Positions 7,412 through 16,907 of a DNA stretch of 64,000 bases are shown here, one piece after another. The notes under the pieces were generated by a model. It worked only from the letters and a program-made list of their open reading frames with translations, did not search any database and was not told the origin of the DNA. The translations under genes and the position numbers were made by a program. Every line of letters begins with the position of its first letter. The first letter of the stretch is position 1. Source of the stretch: JTS-RE37 sp041744575 (lineage in GTDB: Bacteria > Bacteroidota > Bacteroidia > Flavobacteriales > Flavobacteriaceae); NCBI GenBank assembly GCA_041744575.1, contig JBGTKP010000021.1, positions 45,801 through 109,800 on the forward strand, in the 5' to 3' direction.

Positions 7412-9571
7412 ATGAAAAAAAAGATGCCCTTGTTTATAATGGTTGTTACCATCATATCCTGCGAAACGACCGTTAATAAAAAACAAATAGAAGTGAATTA
7501 TCCCATCACGGCAAAAGTTGATAGTACTGATACCTACTTTGGCACCAAGGTGCCTGATCCATACCGCTGGCTGGAAGACGATATGAGTCCGCAAACTGCA
7601 AGCTGGGTGAAGGAAGAAAACAAAGTCACCTTTGATTATCTGGAAGAAATCCCTTTTCGTAAATCGCTCAAGCAACGGTTGGAAAAACTCTGGAATTATG
7701 AGAAAATCAGTGCCCCATCCAGGGAAGGGAATTATACTTACTTCTACAAAAATGACGGTCTGCAAAATCAGAGTGTACTATACCGTCAGGAAAATGGCTC
7801 AGATACTCCCGAGATATTTTTGGATCCCAATTCTTTTTCAGAAGACGGAACAACCTCGCTGCAGCAGCTGAACTTTACCCGGGATGGATCAAAAGTGGCC
7901 TATTTAATCTCAGAGGGTGGCAGCGACTGGCGTAAGGCTGTTATATGTGAAGCAGATAGCAGGGAAATTTTAGGCGACACCCTGGTTGACATCAAATTTA
8001 GCCAGATAGCATGGCAGGGGAATTCCGGCTTTTACTATAGCAGCTATGACAAACCCAAGGGCAGTGAATTAAGTGCCATGACCGAAAGTCATAAGGTATA
8101 TTACCATAAACTCGGAACCCCGCAATCCGAGGATCAGATTATTTTTGGTGGAACTGCTGCACAGAAACACCGGTATGTCTTTGCCGGGCTTACAGAAGAT
8201 GAGCGATTTCTCTGGATCACCGCTTCAAATTCCACATCCGGTAACAAACTATTCCTGAAAGATCTCAGTCAGGCCGACAGTCCTATCATAACCATCCTGG
8301 ACCATTCAAATACGGACAGTAACATTCTTGATAACGAGGGTTCCCTTTTGTATATAGAAACCAACAAAGATGCCCCAAACAAAAAAGTAGTCACCGTTGA
8401 TGCCTCCGACCCCGCTCCTGAAAACTGGGTGGATTTTATACCTGAGACAGACCAGGTATTGAGTCCAACCATTGGTGGTGGCTTTATATTCGCAGAATAT
8501 ATGGTTGATGCAATCTCTAAGATCAAGCAATATGACTACAAGGGGAAATTCATCCGGGAATTAATGCTGCCGGGTGCTGGAACGGCAGACGACATTGGCG
8601 GTAAAAAAAAGGATAAGGAATTCTATTTCACCTTTACGAATTACTGTACCCCTACCTCGATTTTTAAATATGATGTGAACACAGGTGAATACAGCCAGTA
8701 CTGGAAGCCGGACATCGACTTTGATCCGAAGGCCTATGAATCAAATCAGGTCTTTTATACCTCCAAAGACGGCACCCAAATTCCCATGATCATTACTCAT
8801 AAAAAAGGATTGGAGCTCAATGGAAAGAATCCCGCCATTTTATATGGTTATGGCGGATTTAACATCAGTGTAACCCCAACCTTTAGCATTGTCAATGCCG
8901 TTTGGATGGAACAGGGCGGTATCTATGCTGTACCTAATATAAGAGGCGGCGGGGAATACGGCAAGGACTGGCACAACGCCGGAACAAAATTCAACAAACA
9001 GAATGTTTTCGATGATTTCATTGCTGCGGCCGAATATCTGATTGAAAAAAAATATACTACTTCCGAATACCTCGCCATCAGCGGCGGTTCCAATGGTGGA
9101 CTGCTTGTAGGGGCAACCATGACCCAGCGTCCGGAACTTATGAAGGTTGCTTTACCTGCCGTCGGTGTATTGGATATGCTTCGGTATCATACTTTTACCG
9201 CAGGTGCAGGCTGGGGCTACGACTATGGGATGTCAAAGGACAGTGTGGAAATGTTCAACTATCTGAGAAGCTACTCTCCCCTCCACAATATAAAGGATGG
9301 GGTGCATTATCCGGCCACCCTGATCACAACCGGGGATCATGATGATCGTGTGGTTCCGGCGCACAGTTTCAAATTTGCGGCTGAACTTCAGGCCAAACAA
9401 TCGGGCAAGAACCCCGCCCTGATACGGATAGAAACCAATGCCGGCCACGGCGCCGGAACCCCTGTCAGCAAGGCCATCGACTTGTATTCAGACAGGCTTG
9501 GTTTTACCTTGTACAATATGGGTTTTGAAAAACTTCCCAATGAAGCCGTCGTTAAAGATTTTAAGGAGTAA
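7412..9571 (+). CDS. Prolyl oligopeptidase-family serine peptidase (S9A), lipoprotein
   Basis: Serine peptidase that cuts short peptides after proline. The mature protein has the N-terminal S9 beta-propeller (from YPITAKVDSTDTYFG and DPYRWLED) and a C-terminal alpha/beta-hydrolase domain with the nucleophile motif GGSNGG, the acid motif GDHDDRV and the histidine motif NAGHGAG. I chose ATG 7412 because it gives a short signal sequence with a lipobox-like IISC (Cys17) and avoids starting inside the asd terminator; the frame is open to ATG 7379. About 719 residues, normal for the family. Probably anchored in the outer or inner membrane facing the periplasm. Confidence 0.92.
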   Translation: MKKKMPLFIMVVTIISCETTVNKKQIEVNYPITAKVDSTDTYFGTKVPDPYRWLEDDMSPQTASWVKEENKVTFDYLEEIPFRKSLKQRLEKLWNYEKISAPSREGNYTYFYKNDGLQNQSVLYRQENGSDTPEIFLDPNSFSEDGTTSLQQLNFTRDGSKVAYLISEGGSDWRKAVICEADSREILGDTLVDIKFSQIAWQGNSGFYYSSYDKPKGSELSAMTESHKVYYHKLGTPQSEDQIIFGGTAAQKHRYVFAGLTEDERFLWITASNSTSGNKLFLKDLSQADSPIITILDHSNTDSNILDNEGSLLYIETNKDAPNKKVVTVDASDPAPENWVDFIPETDQVLSPTIGGGFIFAEYMVDAISKIKQYDYKGKFIRELMLPGAGTADDIGGKKKDKEFYFTFTNYCTPTSIFKYDVNTGEYSQYWKPDIDFDPKAYESNQVFYTSKDGTQIPMIITHKKGLELNGKNPAILYGYGGFNISVTPTFSIVNAVWMEQGGIYAVPNIRGGGEYGKDWHNAGTKFNKQNVFDDFIAAAEYLIEKKYTTSEYLAISGGSNGGLLVGATMTQRPELMKVALPAVGVLDMLRYHTFTAGAGWGYDYGMSKDSVEMFNYLRSYSPLHNIKDGVHYPATLITTGDHDDRVVPAHSFKFAAELQAKQSGKNPALIRIETNAGHGAGTPVSKAIDLYSDRLGFTLYNMGFEKLPNEAVVKDFKE

Positions 9572-9641
9572 GGACACGCTCTTATAACTAACAGAACTTT
9601 CTGTCAACCGGGCAATAGCTGTCTAATTAAAACCTGTTACA

Positions 9642-10616
9642 ATGCTTCAAGTGGCCCATGTATCTTTCGCTTATGACAAAGAACTGGTTCTGGAGGATAT
9701 TTCCTTCGAACTCAGGAAGGGCGAACACGTCTCCGTGATAGGTGAGAGCGGATGTGGTAAGAGTACCCTGCTAAAGATCATTTACGGGCTGCTCGACCTG
9801 ATTTCAGGTGAAGTCTATTGGGATACATTTCGTATCCTGGGTCCCAGTCACAACCTTGTTCCGGGACAGCCATTCATGAAATATCTCTCTCAGGATTTTG
9901 ATCTGATGCCCTTCACCTCCGTTCGTGATAATATCAGTCAGTTCCTTTCTGTATTTCAACCTGAGAAAATGGAAAGGAGAACCCTTGAACTCCTCGAAAT
10001 GATCGAATTAAAGGATTATGCCGAGGTAAAGGTAGGCAACCTCAGTGGGGGGCAGCAGCAAAGAGTAGCTCTGGCCCGGGTGCTGGCACAGGAACCGAAG
10101 CTTATACTGCTGGATGAACCCTTCAGTCATATCGACAACTTTAACAAGAATAGCCTTAGAAGGAACCTGTTTGAATACCTGAAACAAAAAGGCATCACCT
10201 GCCTGACCGCCACCCATGACACAAATGATGTCCTGCCATTTGCAGACAGGATCCTTGTTTTAAGAGATACCCGTATCATCGCTGATGAATTAACACAGAC
10301 TCTTTACGAAAAGCCGCAGGATCTTTACATCGCCTCTTTGTTCGGAGAGGCCAACAGGATTCCAATCCATATCGTAAAATCTTATGCGGATACCAAAAGG
10401 AGGATCATTGTATATGCTCATGAGTTTAAGATTTCCCAGAATTCGGGCCTGGAAGTGGAAGCCATAAAATCGTATTTGATGGGAGGCTATTATCTGATAG
10501 AGGGCATGACGGAAGACCAACGAATCTATTTTAATTCCGATAAGGACCTGGCTGCCGGAACAAAGGTGTTTTTAAATGTTTCGATTGAAACCTTGAACAA
10601 AAGGCTCAACTCCTAA
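9642..10616 (+). CDS. ABC transporter ATP-binding protein
   Basis: Cytoplasmic ABC ATPase. Walker A is GESGCGKST (about residues 36–44), the Q-loop is in KYLSQDFDLM, the signature is NLSGGQQQR, Walker B is LILLDEPF and the H-loop is in LTATHD. Beyond residue about 235 there is an extra C-terminal domain with beta character, like the TOBE-type regulatory ends of import ATPases. No permease or binding protein gene is adjacent, so the substrate is unknown. The next gene, arfB, follows after 10 bases and is probably co-transcribed. Confidence 0.9.
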   Translation: MLQVAHVSFAYDKELVLEDISFELRKGEHVSVIGESGCGKSTLLKIIYGLLDLISGEVYWDTFRILGPSHNLVPGQPFMKYLSQDFDLMPFTSVRDNISQFLSVFQPEKMERRTLELLEMIELKDYAEVKVGNLSGGQQQRVALARVLAQEPKLILLDEPFSHIDNFNKNSLRRNLFEYLKQKGITCLTATHDTNDVLPFADRILVLRDTRIIADELTQTLYEKPQDLYIASLFGEANRIPIHIVKSYADTKRRIIVYAHEFKISQNSGLEVEAIKSYLMGGYYLIEGMTEDQRIYFNSDKDLAAGTKVFLNVSIETLNKRLNS

Positions 10617-10626
10617 GCTTTGTGAC

Positions 10627-11037
10627 TTGAATAAAGATAGTTTACTTTCAGAATTACACTTTAAAGGTCTCAGAAGTGGGGGGGCAGGCGGCCAGAACGT
10701 GAATAAGGTGGCTTCAAAAGTTGAACTCAGTTTCAATGTCAGTAAATCACTTGGTCTTTCAGATGATGAAAAAAATCGAATCCTTGAAAAACTTTCGTCC
10801 CGACTCACCCGGGATGATGTCCTCATCCTGCAGTCAGACACCACCAGAAGTCAGCATAAGAATAAGAAATTGGCTGTCGAACGATTCCTCAAACTTTTGG
10901 AGAATGCATTAAAAGTGCCAAAAAAAAGGAAGAAAACAAAGCCCGGACCTGGTGCCGTAAAAAGAAGACTGAAAGAAAAGAAATTAAGTGCCGAAAAAAA
11001 AATTCATCGTCAAAAACCCGGGCTGCCGCCGGAATAA
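10627..11037 (+). CDS. arfB: Alternative ribosome-rescue factor ArfB (peptidyl-tRNA hydrolase)
   Basis: Small class-I release-factor-like protein that frees peptides from ribosomes stalled without a stop codon. The catalytic GGQ is in SGGAGGQNVNKV, the substrate-contacting stretch LQSDTTRSQHKNK follows, and the C-terminal tail is very rich in Lys and Arg, which in this family enters the empty mRNA channel. The start appears to be TTG at 10627, only 10 bases after the ABC ATPase stop; there is no in-frame ATG before the GGQ motif. It converges on the gene ending at 11044. Confidence 0.92.
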   Translation: MNKDSLLSELHFKGLRSGGAGGQNVNKVASKVELSFNVSKSLGLSDDEKNRILEKLSSRLTRDDVLILQSDTTRSQHKNKKLAVERFLKLLENALKVPKKRKKTKPGPGAVKRRLKEKKLSAEKKIHRQKPGLPPE

Positions 11038-11043
11038 GTGGTT

Positions 11044-11880
11044 TTAAGCCACCGTATTGACCAATTCGCCAATCCCGTCTATGACTATATGAATCTTATC
11101 CCTGCTTTGAAGATTAAACCCGGAGGCTGGGACAATGCCTGTCCCCGTAAGCAATAAACTTCCATTCGGGAAAGCAGTTTCCATATAGAGATAACGAACC
11201 AGATCGGTAAATTTTCTTTTGATCTGGTCTATGCTTATTTTTCCACTGAAGACTTCATCCCCGGATCGCCGGATGGAAAGAGAGATATAGGTACTCAATG
11301 GCAATGGTTCCTCACTGAGGAGTACACAGGGGCCCAGGGCGGTAGACCCGTCATAACTTTTAGCCTGAGGCAGGTACAGGGGGTTTTCGCCTTCAATACT
11401 TCTGGAACTCATATCATTCCCAATTGTATATCCTATGATTTTACCGCTGGAAGTGATCACCAGGGTGAGTTCCGGTTCCGGAACGTCCCAGGAGGAATCC
11501 CTGCGTTTCCTGACCACCCCCAGATGAGGGATGGCCCGGTAGCCCATAGCTTTGAAAAATAGTTCAGGCCTATCTGCCTCATACACCCTTGCATAGAAGT
11601 TATTTCCCCCGGCTTCTCTGGATTCTTCTTCCCTCCCCAATTTACTATTGTAATAGGTTACCCCGCTTGCCCAGATTTCCTGGCTCTTCACCGGCGCCTC
11701 AAGCTCAGATTCAAGGTAATGAACAGGGTTTTCTATCCTATTGGCCTCTTTCAGCTTTCCCCGGGAATGTTCGAGTACGCGGTCATCATTTATAAATTGA
11801 TCCCAATCCAGCCCTTTCAAAAGGTAATGAGCGCCTGATTCTTCGATGAGCACCCCACTTTTTATTTTAAATACCTTCAT
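11044..11880 (-). CDS. Fumarylacetoacetate hydrolase-family protein (2-keto-3-deoxy acid dehydratase-like)
   Basis: FAH-fold metal enzyme. The conserved block from RPELFFKA through VPEPELTLVI (metal-binding Glu pair), NDMSSRSIEGENPLYLPQAK, YDGSTALGP and LLTGTGIVP is present. The ELFFKA and ENPLYLPQAK patterns are closest, in my judgement, to the 2-keto-3-deoxy-arabinonate dehydratase branch, but a hydrolase or decarboxylase for another beta-diketo acid is possible. Cytoplasmic, 278 residues. It could serve sugar acid breakdown, but it is not next to the uronate operon at 48–54 kb, so the link is only inference. Confidence 0.85.
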   Translation of the reverse strand: MKVFKIKSGVLIEESGAHYLLKGLDWDQFINDDRVLEHSRGKLKEANRIENPVHYLESELEAPVKSQEIWASGVTYYNSKLGREEESREAGGNNFYARVYEADRPELFFKAMGYRAIPHLGVVRKRRDSSWDVPEPELTLVITSSGKIIGYTIGNDMSSRSIEGENPLYLPQAKSYDGSTALGPCVLLSEEPLPLSTYISLSIRRSGDEVFSGKISIDQIKRKFTDLVRYLYMETAFPNGSLLLTGTGIVPASGFNLQSRDKIHIVIDGIGELVNTVA

Positions 11881-11975
11881 GACTTCCGGATTTAATTGGT
11901 GAGTAAGTCGGCCCTAATATAATATTTTGATACAATACCGGGTGTATATTTTAAAACTGCTTGCCGGCATTTTCT

Positions 11976-12434
11976 TTAATGGACCTCAAGCACGGTGATG
12001 GTTCGCTGGTCAAATACCACCGTATCCCCTTCCGATTTTCCAAGAAGAAGAATCCCAATCGGGGATTGCACAGAGATGCAAAAGACAGACAAGTCGCTGA
12101 TAACACACTTGCCGGCCGGAACGGCCAGGTAATAATGATTCCAGTCTGTTTTGACAACACTTCCGGGTCCTGCAATTGTGGTGGCCTTGTTCGCGGCTAT
12201 CTTTTGCAAAACCAGGCCGTTCCTTTCCGCTTCCCTGAGCATTTCCCCTAATTTCTCCTGCTCAAGCTGGATCATGGCCCTGCCTGTTTCGTGCTTATCC
12301 CCGGCACTGTTTTTGGTTTCCGATTCCAATGAATCCCTGAGATCGGCAAGCTGGGCTCGAAGCTTCCCCGTTTTATTATCAACACAATGAAGGCAATAAG
12401 CGTAGAGCTGTTCCTTTAAATTTCTAATACTCAT
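11976..12434 (-). CDS. GreA/GreB C-terminal-domain-like protein
   Basis: A 152-residue protein with an N-terminal helical, coiled-coil-like half (charged heptads about residues 5–75) and a C-terminal beta domain ending in SPIGILLLGKSEGDTVVF, which resembles the GreA/GreB FKBP-like end (SP.G.ALLGK..GD.V). The family in flavobacteria is often mislabelled in databases; the layout suggests a transcription elongation or RNA polymerase-binding factor. The acidic tip of true GreA cannot be placed with certainty. The start of this gene lies 12 bases after the stop of the upstream oxidoreductase gene, so they are probably co-transcribed. Confidence 0.75.
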   Translation of the reverse strand: MSIRNLKEQLYAYCLHCVDNKTGKLRAQLADLRDSLESETKNSAGDKHETGRAMIQLEQEKLGEMLREAERNGLVLQKIAANKATTIAGPGSVVKTDWNHYYLAVPAGKCVISDLSVFCISVQSPIGILLLGKSEGDTVVFDQRTITVLEVH

Positions 12435-12446
12435 GAGGTTTACATT

Positions 12447-13586
12447 TCAGGAGCCGGATTTGACGGTCTTAACGAGTTCGGCCAGCTCCCTTCCTATTGA
12501 GCTGCCAATGGCTATGCCCATACCTCCTAACCTGACTCCGCAATAGACATGATCCGAGATTTGTTCCACTATTGGCTTTTTATTTTCTCCGACACCCATT
12601 ATTCCGCTCCAATATCGCTCTGTTTTAACCTGTATTCCTGGCAGAATCACTTCATGGAGCAGTCTTTCCAAAGCCGATTTGATAAGCGTTGTCTCCCCGA
12701 ATTCCATCGTTTCTTCAGTCTTAAAATCGAGGTTCCTGCCACCGCCTACAAGAATGCGGTTATCAATATTTCTAAAATAATAATACCCTTCCTCTATATG
12801 GAAAGTTCCCCGTATTTGAAGGTCCTGTACAGGCATGGTAATGAGCACCTGGGCCCGGGCCGGGACGACAGGCCGGTTCACAAGCGCCGCTGAAAATCCG
12901 TTGGTTGCAAGAAGGAGGTGTCTGGAAAAAAAATCGAAGTGTTCCGTATTAACCGATACTCCTTGTACACTTTCCGTATACGTGATAACCGGGACCGCAT
13001 TTAAAATGATTATTCCTTTTTTTTGGGTCAGGGCCAGCAGGTGGGACATCATCAGGCCTGTATCAATCTGACTTTCAAATTTATTTGAGATATATTGTTC
13101 CTGCACATGATGAAATCCGAAACTGTTTGGGTGAACTTGGAAGGCAGAAGTCCCATATACAGGAAAAAGCAACTCATTGACTCCCTCCAGTTTCTCAATG
13201 CATTTTTCAAAAATTGGTTGCTGCTCCTTCAAAAAAACTTCATGTCCTCCATGGTTTTCCAGGCCAATATTTTCATCGCCCAGAAGGGTTCGCAATGCCT
13301 GGATTCCCTTCCAGCGCTTAGTGACCAATGCGAGTACCTCTTCCTCCGAATGATGCTCAAGGTCTGAGAGGATTTCCGAAATACTGCCAAAACAGGCGAA
13401 TCCGGCATTTTTGGTGCTCGCTCCCTGTGGTAGACTACCCCTTTCAAGAACAAGGATCCTGGCATCCGGAAAAAGTTCTCTGAGCCTGAGGGCACAACTC
13501 AACCCAACGATGCCGCTTCCAACTACCGTAAAGTCGATATTGGCCAGCCATGTCTTATATTCCCAATAGCTTAGATTCTTCAGCAT
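12447..13586 (-). CDS. FAD-dependent oxidoreductase, DAO/glycine oxidase type
   Basis: DadA/ThiO-like flavoprotein of 379 residues. The Rossmann motif VVGSGIVGLSCALRL begins near residue 21, a second FAD segment ASTKNAGFACFGS follows, and the C-terminal block ERYWSGIMGVGENKKPIVEQ and GGMGIAIGSSIG closes the FAD site. Such enzymes oxidise amino groups of amino acids such as glycine, sarcosine or D-amino acids; the substrate cannot be read from the sequence. Thirty or so residues precede the Rossmann motif. It lies just upstream of the Gre-like gene on the same strand. Confidence 0.85.
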   Translation of the reverse strand: MLKNLSYWEYKTWLANIDFTVVGSGIVGLSCALRLRELFPDARILVLERGSLPQGASTKNAGFACFGSISEILSDLEHHSEEEVLALVTKRWKGIQALRTLLGDENIGLENHGGHEVFLKEQQPIFEKCIEKLEGVNELLFPVYGTSAFQVHPNSFGFHHVQEQYISNKFESQIDTGLMMSHLLALTQKKGIIILNAVPVITYTESVQGVSVNTEHFDFFSRHLLLATNGFSAALVNRPVVPARAQVLITMPVQDLQIRGTFHIEEGYYYFRNIDNRILVGGGRNLDFKTEETMEFGETTLIKSALERLLHEVILPGIQVKTERYWSGIMGVGENKKPIVEQISDHVYCGVRLGGMGIAIGSSIGRELAELVKTVKSGS

Positions 13587-13679
13587 CTTGCGAGGTGTTG
13601 GTAATGAACCATCGGGAAAGTGGGGGGATGGCTCCGGGACATTCAGAATGTTATAAACAGCAGTTCTATCCAGACAAGT

Positions 13680-15032
13680 TCATTCCTGCAATGGCGGCTC
13701 CATAACAAAATCATTCATAAAGGCTGTGGTATAATTTCCCGCCAGATAATCCGGATGATGCATTAACTGCCTGTGAAAAGGAATGGTGGTTTTTACACCT
13801 TCTATGACAAATTCATCCAGGGCCCTTTTCATTTTATTGATCGCCTCCTCCCTCGTCTGAGCGGTAGTGATTAGTTTTGCAATCATGGAGTCATAATTTG
13901 GGGGAATGGTATAGCCGCTATATACATGGGTGTCCAGTCGAATCCCGTGCCCGCCAGGGATATGAAGGGTAGTTATTTTGCCGGGAGATGGCCTGAAGCC
14001 ATTGTAGGGGTCTTCCGCATTGATACGGCATTCGATAGAATGCAATTTGGGATAATAATTCTTACCCGAGATAGGTACGCCGCCTGCCACTAATATCTGT
14101 TCCCTGATAAGATCATAATCTATTACCTGCTCGGTAATGGGATGTTCTACCTGGATTCTGGTATTCATCTCCATAAAATAAAAATTCCTGTGCTTGTCTA
14201 CAAGGAATTCCACGGTTCCCGCACCTTCATATTTTATAAATTCTGCAGCTTTCACTGCGGCAAGCCCCATACTATCCCGGAGTTTATCGGTCATAAAGGG
14301 AGAGGGCGTTTCTTCGGTCAGTTTCTGGTGTCGTCTCTGGATGGAGCAATCCCTTTCTGAGAGGTGGCAGGCTTTTCCATACTGATCACCCACAACCTGT
14401 ATCTCTATGTGTCGGGGTTCTTCAATCAATTTTTCCATATACATCCCCCCGTTCCCAAAGGCAGCCTGAGCTTCCTTCACCGCGCTTTCAAAAAGATCTT
14501 CCATTTCCTCTTCCTTCCGAACCGCACGCATCCCCTTTCCGCCGCCTCCCGCGGTGGCTTTGATCATTACCGGGTAGCCCATTTTCTTAGCTACTTTTTT
14601 AGCATCGCTTACATCTTTCAGTAAGCCATCGGACCCCGGGATGGTAGGAACTCCTGCCTTTTTCATGGTTTCCTTTGCCGTGGCTTTATCGCCCATCTTG
14701 TCAATCTGATCTCCGGAGGCCCCGATAAATTTGATCTCATGTTCAGCGCAGATTCTGGAAAATTTGGAATTTTCAGATAGAAAGCCATAACCGGGATGTA
14801 TAGCATCTGCATTGGTAATTTCTGCGGCAGCAATGATGTTTGGAATTTTGAGATAGGATTCACTACTTGGAGGCGGTCCTATGCAGACGGCTTCGTCCGC
14901 AAAGCGAACATGAAGACTTTCCTCATCAGCTTTCGAGTAGACCGCTACCGTCTTAATGCCCATTTCCTTACAGGTACGGATAATGCGAAGCGCTATCTCC
15001 CCTCTGTTTGCGATTAGTATTTTTTTAAACAT
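13680..15032 (-). CDS. accC: Acetyl-CoA carboxylase, biotin carboxylase subunit
   Basis: ATP-grasp enzyme that carboxylates the biotin on AccB, the first half-reaction of fatty acid synthesis. The N-terminal KILIANRGEIALRIIR, the Gly-rich ATP loop TAGGGGKGMR, the segment ERDCSIQRRHQK and the metal and biotin site EMNTRIQVEHP are present. At 450 residues it is full length. It is the last gene of the cluster that runs from pdxA on the minus strand, 92 bases after accB. Confidence 0.96.
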   Translation of the reverse strand: MFKKILIANRGEIALRIIRTCKEMGIKTVAVYSKADEESLHVRFADEAVCIGPPPSSESYLKIPNIIAAAEITNADAIHPGYGFLSENSKFSRICAEHEIKFIGASGDQIDKMGDKATAKETMKKAGVPTIPGSDGLLKDVSDAKKVAKKMGYPVMIKATAGGGGKGMRAVRKEEEMEDLFESAVKEAQAAFGNGGMYMEKLIEEPRHIEIQVVGDQYGKACHLSERDCSIQRRHQKLTEETPSPFMTDKLRDSMGLAAVKAAEFIKYEGAGTVEFLVDKHRNFYFMEMNTRIQVEHPITEQVIDYDLIREQILVAGGVPISGKNYYPKLHSIECRINAEDPYNGFRPSPGKITTLHIPGGHGIRLDTHVYSGYTIPPNYDSMIAKLITTAQTREEAINKMKRALDEFVIEGVKTTIPFHRQLMHHPDYLAGNYTTAFMNDFVMEPPLQE

Positions 15033-15124
15033 AACTATCGATTTCTAACGGTGTATCCCTTTTAAGGAAAGATCATGGATCGCGGAAGGATGATTGTCTC
15101 CCGATTTGCCTGCCGGAATTTTTA

Positions 15125-15613
15125 CTAGGACGGATCTATCAAAAACAAAGGTTGGTCAAACTCTACGGGGGAGGAATCTTCTACAAGTACTTTTACGACC
15201 TTCCCGGAAACTTCGGATTCAATGTCGTTAAATAATTTCATTGCTTCAATGACACAAAGCACTTCGCCTTTCGAAATAGTATCCCCGACCTCCACAAATG
15301 GAGGTTTATCAGGGGAAGATTTCCTGTAAAAAGTTCCAATAATAGGAGACTTAATAGTGATAAATTTAGGATCGTCAGTCGTTTTTGCAGGAGCGCTGTC
15401 CGGAGCTCCCTGAACATTTCCAGGTGGGGGCGTATAGGCGGAAGGGTTTGGAGGATAGACAGACATTGGAGGAGTATATGGGCCTTGCTCCGGGGCATAG
15501 CCTGCAGGTCCTGTCCGGATTGTAATCTTAATCTCATCTGTTTCCAGTTTCACTTCACTTGCCCCTGATTTGGCCACAAACTTTATTAAGCCCTGAATCT
15601 CTTTAATATCCAT
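15125..15613 (-). CDS. accB: Acetyl-CoA carboxylase, biotin carboxyl carrier protein
   Basis: Carrier that shuttles carboxybiotin between biotin carboxylase and carboxyltransferase. The N-terminal helical region (MDIKEIQGLIKFV) is joined by a Pro/Ala-rich flexible linker (about residues 35–78) to the biotinyl domain, whose VIEAMKL motif places the biotinylated residue at Lys126. At 162 residues it is full length. It lies between fabH and accC on the same strand. Confidence 0.96.
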   Translation of the reverse strand: MDIKEIQGLIKFVAKSGASEVKLETDEIKITIRTGPAGYAPEQGPYTPPMSVYPPNPSAYTPPPGNVQGAPDSAPAKTTDDPKFITIKSPIIGTFYRKSSPDKPPFVEVGDTISKGEVLCVIEAMKLFNDIESEVSGKVVKVLVEDSSPVEFDQPLFLIDPS

Positions 15614-15646
15614 GATCCTTTGTTTTGATACGTTGAAATGTTTCTA

Positions 15647-16642
15647 TTAAACAGTGTATGCCCATTTTAAATAAATGGCACCCCATGTAAAGCCGCCACC
15701 AAAGGCGGCAAACACAAGATTGTCCCCTTTTTTAAGTTGATTCTCATAGTCAGCCAGCAACAATGGCAGCGTGGCCGAGGTTGTATTGCCGTAATTCTGT
15801 ATGTTGATCATCACCTTGTCCTCAGCAACACCCATTCTCTGGGCGGTCGCGTCAATGATCCGCTTATTTGCCTGATGAGGTACCAGCCAGTCAACGTCAT
15901 CATGGGTTAAATTGTTCTTCTCCATAATGAGAGCTGCCACTTCTGCCATATTGGAGACGGCAAATTTAAAAACGGACTTGCCGTCCTGATAGACATAATG
16001 TTGCTTATTTCGCACTGTTTCCTCTGAGGCCGGTAAGAGGGAACCCCCTGCCTCAATCCTTAAAAAGGGTCTTCCGGTACCATCTGATCTCAGATATTCA
16101 TCCTGTAATCCCAGGCCTTCCGTGTTGGGTTCAAAGAGAACCGCCCCGGCTCCATCGCCAAAGATGATACAAGTAGTCCGGTCGGTGTAATCCAGGATCG
16201 AAGACATTTTATCCGCTCCTATCAGAAGGATCTTCTTATAGCGTCCGGAGGCTATATATGCCGCAGCAGTTGACATTCCATATAAAAAATTTGAACAGGC
16301 CGCCTGCATGTCAAAGGCAAAGGCATTGGTCGCCCCGATTTCCGTAGCAACAAAAACTGCCGTTGCTGCGACCGGTAAATCAGGAGTGGCTGACCCGACA
16401 ATGACGAGGTCAATTTCAGCGGGGTCCAGTTTTTTCTTTTTTAGCAGGTCTTCAGCGGCTTTAATGGCAAGGAAGGAAGTGCCTTTGTCTTTATCCTTTA
16501 GAATTCTTCTTTCCTTGATTCCGGTTCTGCTTGTAATCCACTCATCATTGGTATCTACCATGGATTCCAACATCTGGTTGGTAAGTATGTAATCAGGAAC
16601 ATAAGCCCCCACAGCAGTAATAGCTGCCAAAAGTTTGCTCAT
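15647..16642 (-). CDS. fabH: 3-oxoacyl-ACP synthase III (KAS III)
   Basis: Starts fatty acid synthesis by condensing an acyl-CoA with malonyl-ACP. The catalytic triad is visible: Cys116 in QAACSNF, His256 in VPHQANKR and Asn286 in NYGNTTSA; the Gly-rich GDGAGAVLF block and the C-terminal FGGGFTWGA are also intact. At 331 residues it is full length. In flavobacteria this enzyme may favour branched primers, but selectivity cannot be judged here. It is separated from rpmF by a terminator, so accBC and fabH probably also have a promoter in 16643–16854. Confidence 0.96.
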   Translation of the reverse strand: MSKLLAAITAVGAYVPDYILTNQMLESMVDTNDEWITSRTGIKERRILKDKDKGTSFLAIKAAEDLLKKKKLDPAEIDLVIVGSATPDLPVAATAVFVATEIGATNAFAFDMQAACSNFLYGMSTAAAYIASGRYKKILLIGADKMSSILDYTDRTTCIIFGDGAGAVLFEPNTEGLGLQDEYLRSDGTGRPFLRIEAGGSLLPASEETVRNKQHYVYQDGKSVFKFAVSNMAEVAALIMEKNNLTHDDVDWLVPHQANKRIIDATAQRMGVAEDKVMINIQNYGNTTSATLPLLLADYENQLKKGDNLVFAAFGGGFTWGAIYLKWAYTV

Positions 16643-16854
16643 CCTAAATTGGGTTTTTATCAGAAAAACTGAAGAAATGTACCAAAACTGGTGAAAAGTA
16701 GTGATTTTTTGCGACTTTTTGCCTCAAAAAAGAGTTTTTAGGAACTAAAATTAAAAAAGTAAAATAAAATAATCAGATGAAAAATATCCAGTGACTGGCA
16801 ACTCATCCTTTTTCATTGTAACCGCAGCTTGAGGGTCATCAGCGTCGATTGGAT

Positions 16855-16881
16855 AAAAAAAACCCTGTCTTTCGAACAGGG
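16855..16881 (-). terminator. Intrinsic terminator between rpmF and fabH
   Basis: On the minus strand CCCTGT and ACAGGG form a 6-bp stem with a 7-base loop followed by eight Ts (A8 at 16855–16862 on the plus strand). It begins 27 bases after the rpmF stop. It would end or attenuate the pdxA–DUF177–rpmF transcript before fabH. Confidence 0.85.
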
Positions 16882-16907
16882 AGTTATTTTAACCGCGGCC
16901 CGGACAA